Positions 8,308 through 16,209 of a DNA stretch of 64,000 nucleotides are shown here, in pieces. Source of the stretch: Shewanella zhangzhouensis (lineage in GTDB: Bacteria > Pseudomonadota > Gammaproteobacteria > Enterobacterales > Shewanellaceae); contig NZ_CP080414.1 in the NCBI RefSeq assembly GCF_019457615.1, forward strand, positions 3,421,501-3,485,500. Reading direction: 5' to 3'. A program made the position numbers and the translations under genes. The notes under the pieces were generated by a model. The model did not search any database. It was given only the letters and a program-made list of their open reading frames with translations, and was not told the origin of the DNA. The first letter of the stretch is position 1, and the number at the start of each line of letters is the position of its first letter.

Positions 8308-9142
8308 TTTTCTTTAGCTCTTTCTCGTAGGTGCTCATAATCACCTTATCAAAGATCCGGTCACTTAGCAGGCTACGTAAACACAAGATTGTACGACTCA
8401 TGTAGCCCGCTATATATCGGGTTCTGGGACTATTTGATGCCACTATCCGTACAACCAATTCGCCAATGACCGCCGGTGAAGACATGCTCTTGGAATTGCT
8501 GTAAATCGCTTTATAGGTTCTTGCCACCGCAGTCGACATGGCCTGATAGGCTCCCCCCTTGGCACGTTCCACCAGTGGCTGGTACAAGACATCACCGAAC
8601 TCCGAGCTGATCCCACCCGGTTCAATTATCACTACATTGATATTAAAAGGCTTAAGCTCCAGTCGCAGACAATCGCTCCAGCCCTCCAGCGCATGTTTGG
8701 AGGCGTGGTACCAGGCACCGAGGGGGGTGTAAATTTTGCCACCCACCGAGGAGGTATTGATAATGGTGCCCGACTTTTGTTTGCGCATAGTGGGCAGCAC
8801 GGCCTTGGTCATCTCGGCGAGGCCAAACAGGTTGACCTCAAACTGGCGTTTGGCATCTTCGTAAGATACATCTTCCACCGCACCTGTAACCGAGTAACCC
8901 GCATTATTCCAAAGCACATCAATGCGACCCTGCTCTGCCACAATCTGAGCCACGGCACGCTCAATGGACTCAATAGAGGTTACATCTGTTTCAATGGCAA
9001 AACCGCCAGCCGCCACCAACTCCGTCATTTGCGACACTCGCCGAGCCAGACCATAAACTATATGGCCTTCTTTAATCAGTTTGAGTGCCCCGTCTTTCCC
9101 CATACCGGAAGACGCGCCTGTCACCACACATACCTTTTTCAT
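8285..9142 (-). CDS. Short-chain dehydrogenase/reductase
   Basis: A 285-residue classical SDR. The cofactor motif TGASSGMG lies near the N terminus, NNAG follows, and the catalytic Ser ('NTSSVGG') and YxxxK ('YHASKHA') are in place. The 'IEPGGISSEFGD' loop follows. The C terminus (about 230-285) is long and basic, with 'LVVRIVASNSPRTRYIAGY', as in SDRs acting on hydrophobic substrates. A TTG 30 bases upstream is available, but the ATG at 9142 has a GGGG ribosome site. It is co-transcribed with the overlapping AraC gene. The substrate is unknown. Confidence 0.85.
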   Translation of the reverse strand: MKKVCVVTGASSGMGKDGALKLIKEGHIVYGLARRVSQMTELVAAGGFAIETDVTSIESIERAVAQIVAEQGRIDVLWNNAGYSVTGAVEDVSYEDAKRQFEVNLFGLAEMTKAVLPTMRKQKSGTIINTSSVGGKIYTPLGAWYHASKHALEGWSDCLRLELKPFNINVVIIEPGGISSEFGDVLYQPLVERAKGGAYQAMSTAVARTYKAIYSNSKSMSSPAVIGELVVRIVASNSPRTRYIAGYMSRTILCLRSLLSDRIFDKVIMSTYEKELKKNESAASH

Positions 9143-9510
9143 CGTCACACCCCAGTGCTGTTTACCAGGCAAGATTGTTTGCCAACAGCACTAATCTAGC
9201 GGGAGCTGCCAACGGCTTCTTATACGCATTGCGGAAAAAACAACACCATTTAAGGAATCATCTGAGGGTGTATATGAATAGAGAATTATGAGGAGACAGA
9301 GCCGTTCAAGGGTATTGGACAAGCAATACCCCTTGCCCGGGTGTGGGTTGGAGACCCACGACTTTGTGCCGCTGGCACAGCGGCTATCTCTTGCTTCAAC
9401 TGCAACTTCCGACATCGAATGCCGTTAATCATCAGCGGTGGGCTTTCGCACTGCCACTCCCGACGTCAATTCAAGATTCGGGGAGCCGAGGATTTGTTAA
9501 ACAATGGAAA
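9143..9510. other. Non-coding stretch with three consecutive hairpins
   Basis: No convincing gene is seen here. Within 9310-9383 three perfect stem-loops follow one another: GGGTATTG/CAATACCC (9310-9331), GTGGGT/ACCCAC (9343-9359) and CCGCTG/CAGCGG (9369-9383). The block may be a structured RNA or repeat. It is not a recognisable tRNA. Confidence 0.5.
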
Positions 9511-9903
9511 TCAGTTACAGAGGCTGGAGCGCCTTTTTAGCATCACGAGCCTTGATTCAAGGGCTCTGAATTTGAGATGGGCAGCGTGTCGTAACTCACC
9601 TTTTCGCTCAGCAGCTTCGGCAAGTACTAATTTCATGCCTGTATCATCCACAGCCTTAGGATCGCTGTAAGCGTCACCGACAAGCAGCAATCCTTGGTTT
9701 GATTGGCTCAAAGCCGTTTCATAGTCTCCATCTGAAATAGCTTGCTTTGAATCCGACCAATAGACCTCAGCTTGCTTGTAAATTAGGGCGTCATTGCAAT
9801 CTGCAATGGCGCTGCACCCAAACATTAGCAGCGCCCACGCAGGTGCTAATCCAGCCAAAATCGCCCTTCTGAAGTTCCTTAACCAGCCCGTTGAATCTAG
9901 CAT
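9511..9903 (-). CDS. Hypothetical exported protein
   Basis: A 130-residue protein with an N-terminal hydrophobic segment (about 13-30) ending in 'LLMFGCSAIADC'. The Cys could be a lipidation site, but the residues before it (M-F-G) are a poor lipobox, so a plain signal peptide cleaved after 'AIA' is equally possible. The mature part is helical and looks like a short tetratricopeptide-type hairpin ('YKQAEVYWSDSKQAISDGDYETALSQSNQGL'). The ATG has GGAAG seven bases upstream. It stands alone between non-coding stretches, and I do not recognise a named family. Confidence 0.65.
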   Translation of the reverse strand: MLDSTGWLRNFRRAILAGLAPAWALLMFGCSAIADCNDALIYKQAEVYWSDSKQAISDGDYETALSQSNQGLLLVGDAYSDPKAVDDTGMKLVLAEAAERKGELRHAAHLKFRALESRLVMLKRRSSLCN

Positions 9904-10040
9904 CTGTCATCTTCCATTGAATAATTGCCGAGCTTAGTGTCAATCGAATGTAATGCATGCCGGGAGAAATCCTAATCTTATTTCTGAACCCTGAACAGTT
10001 TAGGCAGCAAATATCTCAGGCCAGATGCGAATAGAAATAA

Positions 10041-10068
10041 AAAAACGAGTGCCGAAGCACTCGTTTTT
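10041..10068. terminator. Rho-independent terminator of the gcv operon
   Basis: AAAAACGAGTGC (10041-10052), CGAA loop, then GCACTCGTTTTT (10057-10068) is a perfect bidirectional terminator. It lies about 155 bases beyond the gcvP stop codon on the minus strand. Confidence 0.8.
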
Positions 10069-10107
10069 TAGTGTCTGACCGAACCAAGGCTCAACCGGAC
10101 CAACAAT

Positions 10108-10200
10108 GGCGTTACTGCCGCAGATAAGACAAGGAAACCAGCTGTTTTCGCCGCGCAGTTTACTCATGTAAATGAGCAGCGAAAACAGTGGGGTGACGCC
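10108..10200. repeat. Long nested inverted repeat, possible interspersed element
   Basis: An outer stem (GGCGTTAC 10108-10115 with GTGACGCC 10193-10200) encloses a 13-base arm pair (CTGTTTTCGCCGC 10142-10154 with one-mismatch partner 10176-10188). That pair encloses a small CTCAT/ATGAG hairpin. The whole 93-base block could fold as one structured RNA or be a member of a palindromic intergenic repeat family. Confidence 0.45.
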
Positions 10201-10224
10201 GTATTATCCAGGCTAAGTAGCCAT

Positions 10225-13113
10225 TTACTCGTAGTCACTCATCGGTACACAGGCACAGAACAAATTCCGATCGCCATACACGTCATCGATACGGTTCACG
10301 GTTGGCCAGAACTTGTTGGCACGCACTGACGCAGTCGGGAACACCGCCAGCTCACGGCTGTATGGGCGGCTATCAAACGCCGGGTCCATGATGTCATCCA
10401 TGGTGTGCGGAGCATTGGCCAGTGGGTTGTTGTCAACCGGCCACTCGCCGCTTTCCACGCGGGCGATTTCGCCGCGAATGGCGACCATGGCCTCGATGAA
10501 GCGGTCCAGCTCAGCCTTTGACTCAGACTCAGTTGGCTCGATCATCAGGGTACCGGCAACCGGGAAGCTCATGGTTGGGGCGTGGAAACCGTAGTCGTTC
10601 AGACGCTTGGCCACGTCCATCTCAGTCACACCAGAGGCTTCCTTCAACGGACGCATGTCGATGATGCACTCGTGGGCGATACGATCGTTACGGCCACGGA
10701 ACAGCACCGGATAGTGCTCAGACAGCTTCTTGGTAACGTAGTTGGCGTTCAGCATGGCGGTCTGGGTAGATTGCTTCAGACCCTTGCTGCCCAAAAGCTT
10801 GATGTACATCCAGCTGATTGGCAGGATACCGGCGCTGCCGAATGGGGCAGCAGAGACGGCGCCATTGTTGTCGCTCTCGATACCTTGCTTAACCACAGCG
10901 TGACCGGCTACGAAAGGTGCCAGGTGCTTCTTCACGCCGATTGGGCCCATACCTGGACCACCGCCGCCGTGAGGGATGGCGAAGGTTTTGTGCAGGTTGA
11001 GGTGCGATACGTCGGCACCGATAAAGCCAGGGGCAGTGAGACCTACCTGAGCGTTCATGTTGGCACCGTCCAGGTACACCTGGCCACCGTGCTGATGAAT
11101 GATGTCACAGATTTCACGCACGGTTTCTTCGTATACACCGTGGGTAGAAGGATAGGTGATCATGATGCACGACAGGTTCTCGGCCACTTCGGCAGCCTTG
11201 GCGCGCAGGTCATCCAGATCTACGTTGCCTTGCTTGTCACAGGCGGTCACCACCACTTTCATGCCAGCGAGCTGGGCAGAGGCAGGGTTGGTGCCGTGGG
11301 CAGACTGAGGGATCAAACACACATCGCGATGGCCCTCGCCACGGGACTCGTGGTACTTGCGGATAGCCAGCAGACCGGCGTATTCGCCCTGGGCACCAGA
11401 GTTGGGCTGCATGCACACGGCATCGTAACCTGTGATGTCCACCAGCCAGTCAGACAGCTCACCAATCAGCTGGGTGTAACCCTGGGCCTGCTCAGATGGG
11501 CAGAAGGGGTGCATGTTGGCAAATTCAGGCCAGCTCACCGGGATCATCTCAACGGCAGCGTTGAGCTTCATGGTGCAGGAACCCAAGGAAATCATGGAAT
11601 AGTTCAGTGCCAGATCCTTGCTCTCGAGGCGCTTGATGTAGCGCATCATTTCGGTTTCGCTGTGGTAGCTGTTGAAGGTTGGGTGAGTCAGGAAAGCTTC
11701 TTCACGTACCAGTGCAGCAGGGATAGAGCTTGAACCCTTGGCAAGGATGTCGGCATCAATAGCTGCCACATCCAGACCATGACCGGCGCCCAAGATGATG
11801 TCGAACAGTTCGGCAACATCGGCACGGGTAGTGGTTTCGGCCAGACTCACACCCACAACGCCATCGGCGTCGTAGCGCAGGTTCACACCGGCAGCCAGGG
11901 CGCGGGCACGTACGGCGTCCACATCAACCTTGAAGCTTAAGGTATCGAACCATTGCGTGTTCAGTACAGTCACGCCCTTGGCGGCAAGACCGGCGGCCAA
12001 GATGTCGGTCAGGCGATGAATGCGCTCGGCAATCACCTTCAGACCTTGTGGGCCGTGGAATACGGCGTAGAAAGAGGCCATGTTGGCCAGCAGCACCTGT
12101 GCGGTACAGATGTTGGAGTTGGCTTTCTCGCGGCGGATGTGCTGCTCGCGGGTTTGCATGGCCATACGCAGGGCAGTCTTACCACGGGTGTCTTTGGACA
12201 CACCGATGATACGGCCGGGCATTGAACGCTTGTGCTCGTCTTTGGACACAAAGAAGGCAGCGTGTGGACCACCAAAGCCCATTGGCACGCCAAAGCGTTG
12301 GGCGGAGCCGAATACCACGTCGGCGCCCATGGCACCAGGGCTCTTCAAGAGCACCAGCGACATGATGTCAGCGCCCACGGTCACAATCACGTTCTTGGCG
12401 CGCAGCTGGGCAAACAGCTCGGTGAAGTCGGTCAGTTGACCCTGACGGTTGGTGTACTGGAACAGGGCACCAAAGAGGTCATCATGGTTAGCGGCATCGG
12501 CAGCTGGACCGGTCACAATGTCAAAGCCAAAACACTCGGCGCGGGTCTTTACCACGTCCAGGGTTTGTGGGAATACGTCATCGGCTACGAAGAACGTATT
12601 GGCTTTCTTGGCCTTGGATACACGCTTGGCCAGCGCCATGGCTTCAGCAGCGGCAGTGGCTTCGTCCAGCAAAGAGGCAGAGGCCAGGTCCAGACCGGTC
12701 AGGTCAATGGACAGCTGCTGGAAGTTCAGGATGGCTTCGAGGCGGCCCTGGGCGATTTCTGGCTGATATGGGGTGTAGGCAGTATACCAACCTGGGTTTT
12801 CCAGCACGTTACGCAGGATAACGTTAGGCACTTCGGTGCCGTGGTAGCCCATACCAATGTAGCTCTTGAACACCTGGTTCTTATCGGCCAGCTGGCGGAT
12901 GTAGGCCAGACCGGCGGCTTCGCCATTGGAGGCTCCCACGTTCAGCTCGCGACCCAGACGGATAGACTCGGGTACGATTTGGGCGGTCAGATCTTCCAGG
13001 GACTCGGCACCAACGTAGTTCAGCATGGCTTGCTGTTCGTCGGCATCGGGGCCAATGTGACGGGTCAGAAACAGCTCGTGCTGTTCCAGCTGGGTGAGGG
13101 TTTGCTTGGTCAT
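10225..13113 (-). CDS. gcvP: Glycine dehydrogenase (decarboxylating), P protein
   Basis: A 962-residue single-chain P protein of the glycine cleavage system. It decarboxylates glycine and transfers the aminomethyl group to the lipoyl arm of GcvH. Both homologous halves are present. The N-terminal half has 'RHIGPDADEQQAML' and 'YIGMGYHGTEVPNVILRN'. The C-terminal half has the pyridoxal-phosphate lysine in 'HLNLHKTFAIPHGGGGPG', plus 'GSCTMKLNAAVEMIPV'. The length matches the E. coli enzyme. The ATG has AAAGG six bases upstream. It is the last gene of gcvT-gcvH-gcvP, separated from gcvH by a hairpin that may lower its expression. Confidence 0.97.
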   Translation of the reverse strand: MTKQTLTQLEQHELFLTRHIGPDADEQQAMLNYVGAESLEDLTAQIVPESIRLGRELNVGASNGEAAGLAYIRQLADKNQVFKSYIGMGYHGTEVPNVILRNVLENPGWYTAYTPYQPEIAQGRLEAILNFQQLSIDLTGLDLASASLLDEATAAAEAMALAKRVSKAKKANTFFVADDVFPQTLDVVKTRAECFGFDIVTGPAADAANHDDLFGALFQYTNRQGQLTDFTELFAQLRAKNVIVTVGADIMSLVLLKSPGAMGADVVFGSAQRFGVPMGFGGPHAAFFVSKDEHKRSMPGRIIGVSKDTRGKTALRMAMQTREQHIRREKANSNICTAQVLLANMASFYAVFHGPQGLKVIAERIHRLTDILAAGLAAKGVTVLNTQWFDTLSFKVDVDAVRARALAAGVNLRYDADGVVGVSLAETTTRADVAELFDIILGAGHGLDVAAIDADILAKGSSSIPAALVREEAFLTHPTFNSYHSETEMMRYIKRLESKDLALNYSMISLGSCTMKLNAAVEMIPVSWPEFANMHPFCPSEQAQGYTQLIGELSDWLVDITGYDAVCMQPNSGAQGEYAGLLAIRKYHESRGEGHRDVCLIPQSAHGTNPASAQLAGMKVVVTACDKQGNVDLDDLRAKAAEVAENLSCIMITYPSTHGVYEETVREICDIIHQHGGQVYLDGANMNAQVGLTAPGFIGADVSHLNLHKTFAIPHGGGGPGMGPIGVKKHLAPFVAGHAVVKQGIESDNNGAVSAAPFGSAGILPISWMYIKLLGSKGLKQSTQTAMLNANYVTKKLSEHYPVLFRGRNDRIAHECIIDMRPLKEASGVTEMDVAKRLNDYGFHAPTMSFPVAGTLMIEPTESESKAELDRFIEAMVAIRGEIARVESGEWPVDNNPLANAPHTMDDIMDPAFDSRPYSRELAVFPTASVRANKFWPTVNRIDDVYGDRNLFCACVPMSDYE

Positions 13114-13175
13114 GATAAACCTTTCAAATTACGCCGATCTCAATTGCGACCGATCTGCTTTATGTCGGATAAAAC

Positions 13176-13205
13176 AAACGAAGCCCCGGGGGGCTTCGTT
13201 TTTCC
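13176..13205 (-). terminator. Hairpin between gcvH and gcvP
   Basis: AAACGAAGCCCC (13176-13187) pairs with GGGGCTTCGTTT (from 13190) around a 2-base loop. T-rich sequence follows on both strands. It looks like a terminator but lies inside the gcv operon, so it may act as a partial terminator or as a block to RNA decay. Confidence 0.6.
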
Positions 13206-13214
13206 TGGCGAGGA

Positions 13215-13604
13215 TTATTCCTCGTCGATAACTGCTTGATAACCTTCGGCGTCGAGCAGGCTGTCCAGCTCAGACTCGTCAGAAGGCTTGATGCGGAAGA
13301 ACCAGCCGTCACCGTAAGCATCGCTGTTTACCAGCTCAGGAGAATCTTCCAGAGATTCGTTCACGGCAATCACTTCACCGGAGATAGGGGCATAGATGTC
13401 AGAGGCGGCTTTTACAGACTCGGCCACGGCGCAGTCTTCACCGGCAGACACAGTGTCACCCACTTCAGGCAGCTCAACGAATACCATGTCACCCAGCAGT
13501 TCCTGAGCGTGCTCAGTGATACCTACGGTGTAGGTGCCGTCATCTTCCTTGCGGATCCATTCGTGGGAAGAAGCATACTTGAGTTCGGACGGGATATTGC
13601 TCAT
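13215..13604 (-). CDS. gcvH: Glycine cleavage system H protein
   Basis: A 129-residue lipoyl carrier of the glycine cleavage system. The lipoyl-attachment lysine is K65 in 'ESVKAASD', preceded by the usual '[12 protein letters not shown]' turn. It shuttles the aminomethyl group from GcvP to GcvT and the reduced lipoyl arm to lipoamide dehydrogenase. The length matches the family. The start at 13604 has AAGGAAC upstream. It follows gcvT by 25 bases in the same operon. Confidence 0.97.
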
Positions 13605-13629
13605 TGTTCTTGTTCCTTAATCGGGTCTT

Positions 13630-14724
13630 TTAAAATGCTTGTTTTCCGTTGCGTACGAAGCTGGGTGCAATGACACGCACCGTCACACGCTTCTTGCGCA
13701 TTTCCACTTCGGCAGTATCACCGATGGCGCCGGGTACGCGAGCCATCGCGATAGAATAGCCCAAAGTGGGTGAGAATGTACCGCTGGTGATCACGCCCTG
13801 GTGCTCAACGCCATTGGCGTCGGTAAAAAACACTGGCATATCATGGCGCAGAACGCCCTTCTCTTCCATCACCAGACCGACTAATTTGTCGCTGCCCTTG
13901 GCCTTGATGGCTTCCAGTGCTTCACGGCCGATAAAGTCGCGATCCGCAGGTTCCCATGCAATGGTCCAGCCCATGTTGGCGGCCAGTGGGTTGACGCTTT
14001 CGTCCATGTCCTGACCGTAGAGGTTCATACCGGCTTCAAGACGCAGGGTATCACGGGCACCCAGACCACATGGCTGCACACCGGCATTCAGCAGCGCTTG
14101 CCACAGGGCTTCGGCTTCGGCTTCAGGCACGATGATCTCGTAACCGGCTTCGCCGGTGTAACCTGTGGTGGCAATAAAGAGGCTGCCGGCCTGCTTGCCG
14201 AAGAAAGGCTTCATGCCTTCGATGGCGGCGTTTTGCTCGGCGGTAAATACGGTGGCGGCTTTGGCTTTGGCATTGGGGCCCTGCACGGCAATCATGGCCA
14301 GCTCAGGACGCTCTGTGATGGTCACCTCGAAGCCTTTGGCTTGCTCGCCAATCCACGCCAGATCTTTTTCGCGGGTCGCAGAGTTAACTACCACGCGGTA
14401 TTGGGTATCGCTGAGATAGTAGGTGATGAGGTCGTCGATAACGCCGCCGTCGTGGTTCAGCATGCCGCCGTAGAGGGCTTTGCCGGGGACGGTCAGTTTG
14501 GCAATGTCGTTAGCCAGCAGTTTGCGCAGGAAAGCGCGGGCGTCGGCACCTTCAACGTCCACCACTGTCATGTGAGATACGTCGAACATACCGGCGTCAC
14601 GGCGCACGGCATGGTGCTCTTCGATTTGGGAGCCATAGTTGAGGGGCATGTCCCAGCCGTGGAAGTCCACCATCTTGGCGTTCGATTCCAGGTGCTTGCT
14701 AAAGAGTACAGTTTTATTAGCCAT
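13630..14724 (-). CDS. gcvT: Aminomethyltransferase, T protein
   Basis: A 364-residue T protein of the glycine cleavage system. It transfers the methylene group from GcvH to tetrahydrofolate, releasing ammonia. Landmarks are 'HGWDMPLNYGSQIEEHHAVR', 'DVSHM', 'GYTGEAGYEI' and 'GLGARDTLRLEAGMNLYG'. The frame opens 40 codons further upstream, but the ATG at 14724 has GAAGGG at ideal spacing and gives the usual family length. It is the first gene of gcvTHP. Its leader carries four CTAAT/ATTAG motifs like GcvA sites. Confidence 0.96.
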   Translation of the reverse strand: MANKTVLFSKHLESNAKMVDFHGWDMPLNYGSQIEEHHAVRRDAGMFDVSHMTVVDVEGADARAFLRKLLANDIAKLTVPGKALYGGMLNHDGGVIDDLITYYLSDTQYRVVVNSATREKDLAWIGEQAKGFEVTITERPELAMIAVQGPNAKAKAATVFTAEQNAAIEGMKPFFGKQAGSLFIATTGYTGEAGYEIIVPEAEAEALWQALLNAGVQPCGLGARDTLRLEAGMNLYGQDMDESVNPLAANMGWTIAWEPADRDFIGREALEAIKAKGSDKLVGLVMEEKGVLRHDMPVFFTDANGVEHQGVITSGTFSPTLGYSIAMARVPGAIGDTAEVEMRKKRVTVRVIAPSFVRNGKQAF

Positions 14725-14749
14725 TATTATCCCTTCTATCCGGGGCTTT

Positions 14750-14773
14750 GGTGCCAAAAATAGAAACGGCACC
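14750..14773 (-). promoter_or_regulatory. Leader hairpin upstream of gcvT
   Basis: GGTGCC (14750-14755) and GGCACC (14768-14773) form an inverted repeat around a 12-base loop in the transcribed leader, between the likely -10 box and the gcvT ribosome site. Its role is unknown. It does not resemble a glycine riboswitch. Confidence 0.3.
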
Positions 14774-14791
14774 TGGTTAAAATGCGGCGAA

Positions 14792-14887
14792 ATTATACCT
14801 TGCGTCACAAATTTGTATACAAGAGAATTTTCTAATCCGAACAACCAAACATTAGTTTTCCTAATGAAAAAGCCAGAAAAAACTAAT
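14792..14887 (-). promoter_or_regulatory. gcvT promoter with GcvA-like binding motifs
   Basis: On the minus strand a perfect TATAAT (plus-strand 14792-14797) preceded by GG lies about 70 bases before the gcvT start. Upstream of it are four copies of the CTAAT/ATTAG core recognised by GcvA in E. coli: 14832-14836, 14851-14855 (inverted), 14861-14865 and 14883-14887. The middle two form a palindrome. This matches the known control of gcvTHP by the LysR-type protein GcvA. Confidence 0.5.
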
Positions 14888-15004
14888 CTTCAGAGGTCGC
14901 TTTACAATTTTCCGCCGCCAATTGTTTGATATTTGCTGCAAAAATCGCCTTTATCGGCTGCCTGGCCGGCAGCTGTTATCAAATATTTCACAGAGACTGT
15001 TTGC

Positions 15005-16186
15005 TTATCTGCCCATGGCCTGTTTGATGAACACTGTTTTCAGTCCAGGCAACTTATCCACCAGATTCAGTCCCAGATCCCGTACAGCCTGCTTGATAGG
15101 GTTATTGCCTTCGAAGAGGCGTTTGAAGCCTTCCATGGTGGCGATCATTTCCTGAGCGGCGGCCTTACGTTCGCGCTCCAGCGGCCTAAGCAGGCGGTAA
15201 TCACCTATGTCTTTGCCGTCGGCTTTCAGGCGACCAATGGTATCGATAATGGCGGCGGCGTCCTGAAAACCCAGGTTTACGCCCTGCCCCGCCAGCGGGT
15301 GTATGGTGTGGGCCGCGTCTCCCGCCAGCAGCAGGCGGTGGCGGGCAAAATGGCGGGCATAGCGCATCCGCAAATTAAAACCAATGCGCTCACTCTTTAC
15401 CCGACACAGGCCCAGACGGGCATCGAAGGCGGCGGTGAGGGATTTTGAAAAATTTTCATCATCCATGGCCAGCAGTGCCTGCGCCTTGGGCTCAGCCACA
15501 GACCAGACGATGGAGCAAAGATTTGCCTGATACAGCGGCAAAAACGCCAGCGGGCCGTCCGGCAAAAACACCTGGCGGGCACAGCCCTCGTGGGGCTCGG
15601 CGGTTTCTATGGTGGCAACAATGGCGGTGTGGCCATAGTCCCAGAAAGTGAGCGGAATATTGCACTGGCTGCGCACCCAGCTGTTGGCGCCATCGGCGGC
15701 AATCACCAGCGCCGCCGAGAGCATGTCGCCCTCTTCCAGGGTCAGCCAGGCTTCCTTTTCACCAAAGGCGAGGCGGCTTAAGCGCACGCCTTCCCGGTAA
15801 TCCAGGTTATCAAACTCACTGGCGCGCTTTGCCAGTGCGGCGGCAATGTTGTCGTTTTCGATGATGGTGCCGAGACTTGTCTCACCCAGCTCATTGGCAT
15901 CAAAGCCAATCTTGCCCATGCCGTCTTTGTCCCACACCTGCATACGGCCGTAGGGCGCCGTGCGCTGACAGTCCATCAGCGCCCAGGCACCCAGAGACTG
16001 GAGCAAACCTTCGCTGGCGCGGTTGATGGCGCTGACCCGAAGACGGGGCTCACCTTCAACAGCGCTCTGGCTGCCCGCATCCAGAACTGTCACCTTAAGC
16101 CCGGCCTCGGCAAGGCCGATGGCGGTTGCCAATCCCACCATGCCGCCACCTACAATGGCCACATCACAGCTTTGGGTTGTCATCAT
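15005..16186 (-). CDS. ubiI: FAD-dependent ubiquinone-biosynthesis hydroxylase, UbiI/VisC type
   Basis: A 393-residue flavoprotein hydroxylase of the UbiH/UbiF/VisC family. It has the FAD dinucleotide motif GGGMVGLATA near the N terminus, an internal 'VIAADGANSWVRSQ' motif and the C-terminal 'LLAGDAAHTIHPLAGQGVNLGFQDA' flavin motif. In E. coli the gene between ubiH and gcvT is visC/ubiI, which hydroxylates C5 of the ubiquinone ring. The same position here supports the name. The start at 16186 (tandem ATG) has GAGGA upstream. It follows ubiH by 23 bases, so they form an operon. Confidence 0.88.
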   Translation of the reverse strand: MMTTQSCDVAIVGGGMVGLATAIGLAEAGLKVTVLDAGSQSAVEGEPRLRVSAINRASEGLLQSLGAWALMDCQRTAPYGRMQVWDKDGMGKIGFDANELGETSLGTIIENDNIAAALAKRASEFDNLDYREGVRLSRLAFGEKEAWLTLEEGDMLSAALVIAADGANSWVRSQCNIPLTFWDYGHTAIVATIETAEPHEGCARQVFLPDGPLAFLPLYQANLCSIVWSVAEPKAQALLAMDDENFSKSLTAAFDARLGLCRVKSERIGFNLRMRYARHFARHRLLLAGDAAHTIHPLAGQGVNLGFQDAAAIIDTIGRLKADGKDIGDYRLLRPLERERKAAAQEMIATMEGFKRLFEGNNPIKQAVRDLGLNLVDKLPGLKTVFIKQAMGR

Positions 16187-16209
16187 CTGTCAGTCCTCGG
16201 ACAAAATAG

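Larger units (their letters stand above)
9904..10224. other. Intergenic region downstream of gcvP
   Basis: There is no gene here. The region holds a terminator hairpin at 10041-10068 and a large nested inverted repeat at 10108-10200, both described separately. The remainder (about 9904-10030) shows nothing recognisable apart from the upstream region of the exported protein gene. Confidence 0.5.

Noticed and set aside
9310..9383. A tRNA gene in the hairpin cluster
   Set aside because: Stem lengths and order do not fit a cloverleaf, and there is no T-loop consensus or acceptor pairing.
10582..13239. Two long plus-strand frames (383 and 335 codons) opposite gcvP
   Set aside because: Shadows of a high-GC conserved gene. 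The products have no recognisable domain.
14725..15004. Glycine riboswitch upstream of gcvT
   Set aside because: I looked for the conserved core and tandem aptamer layout and did not find it. The CTAAT motifs explain the region better.
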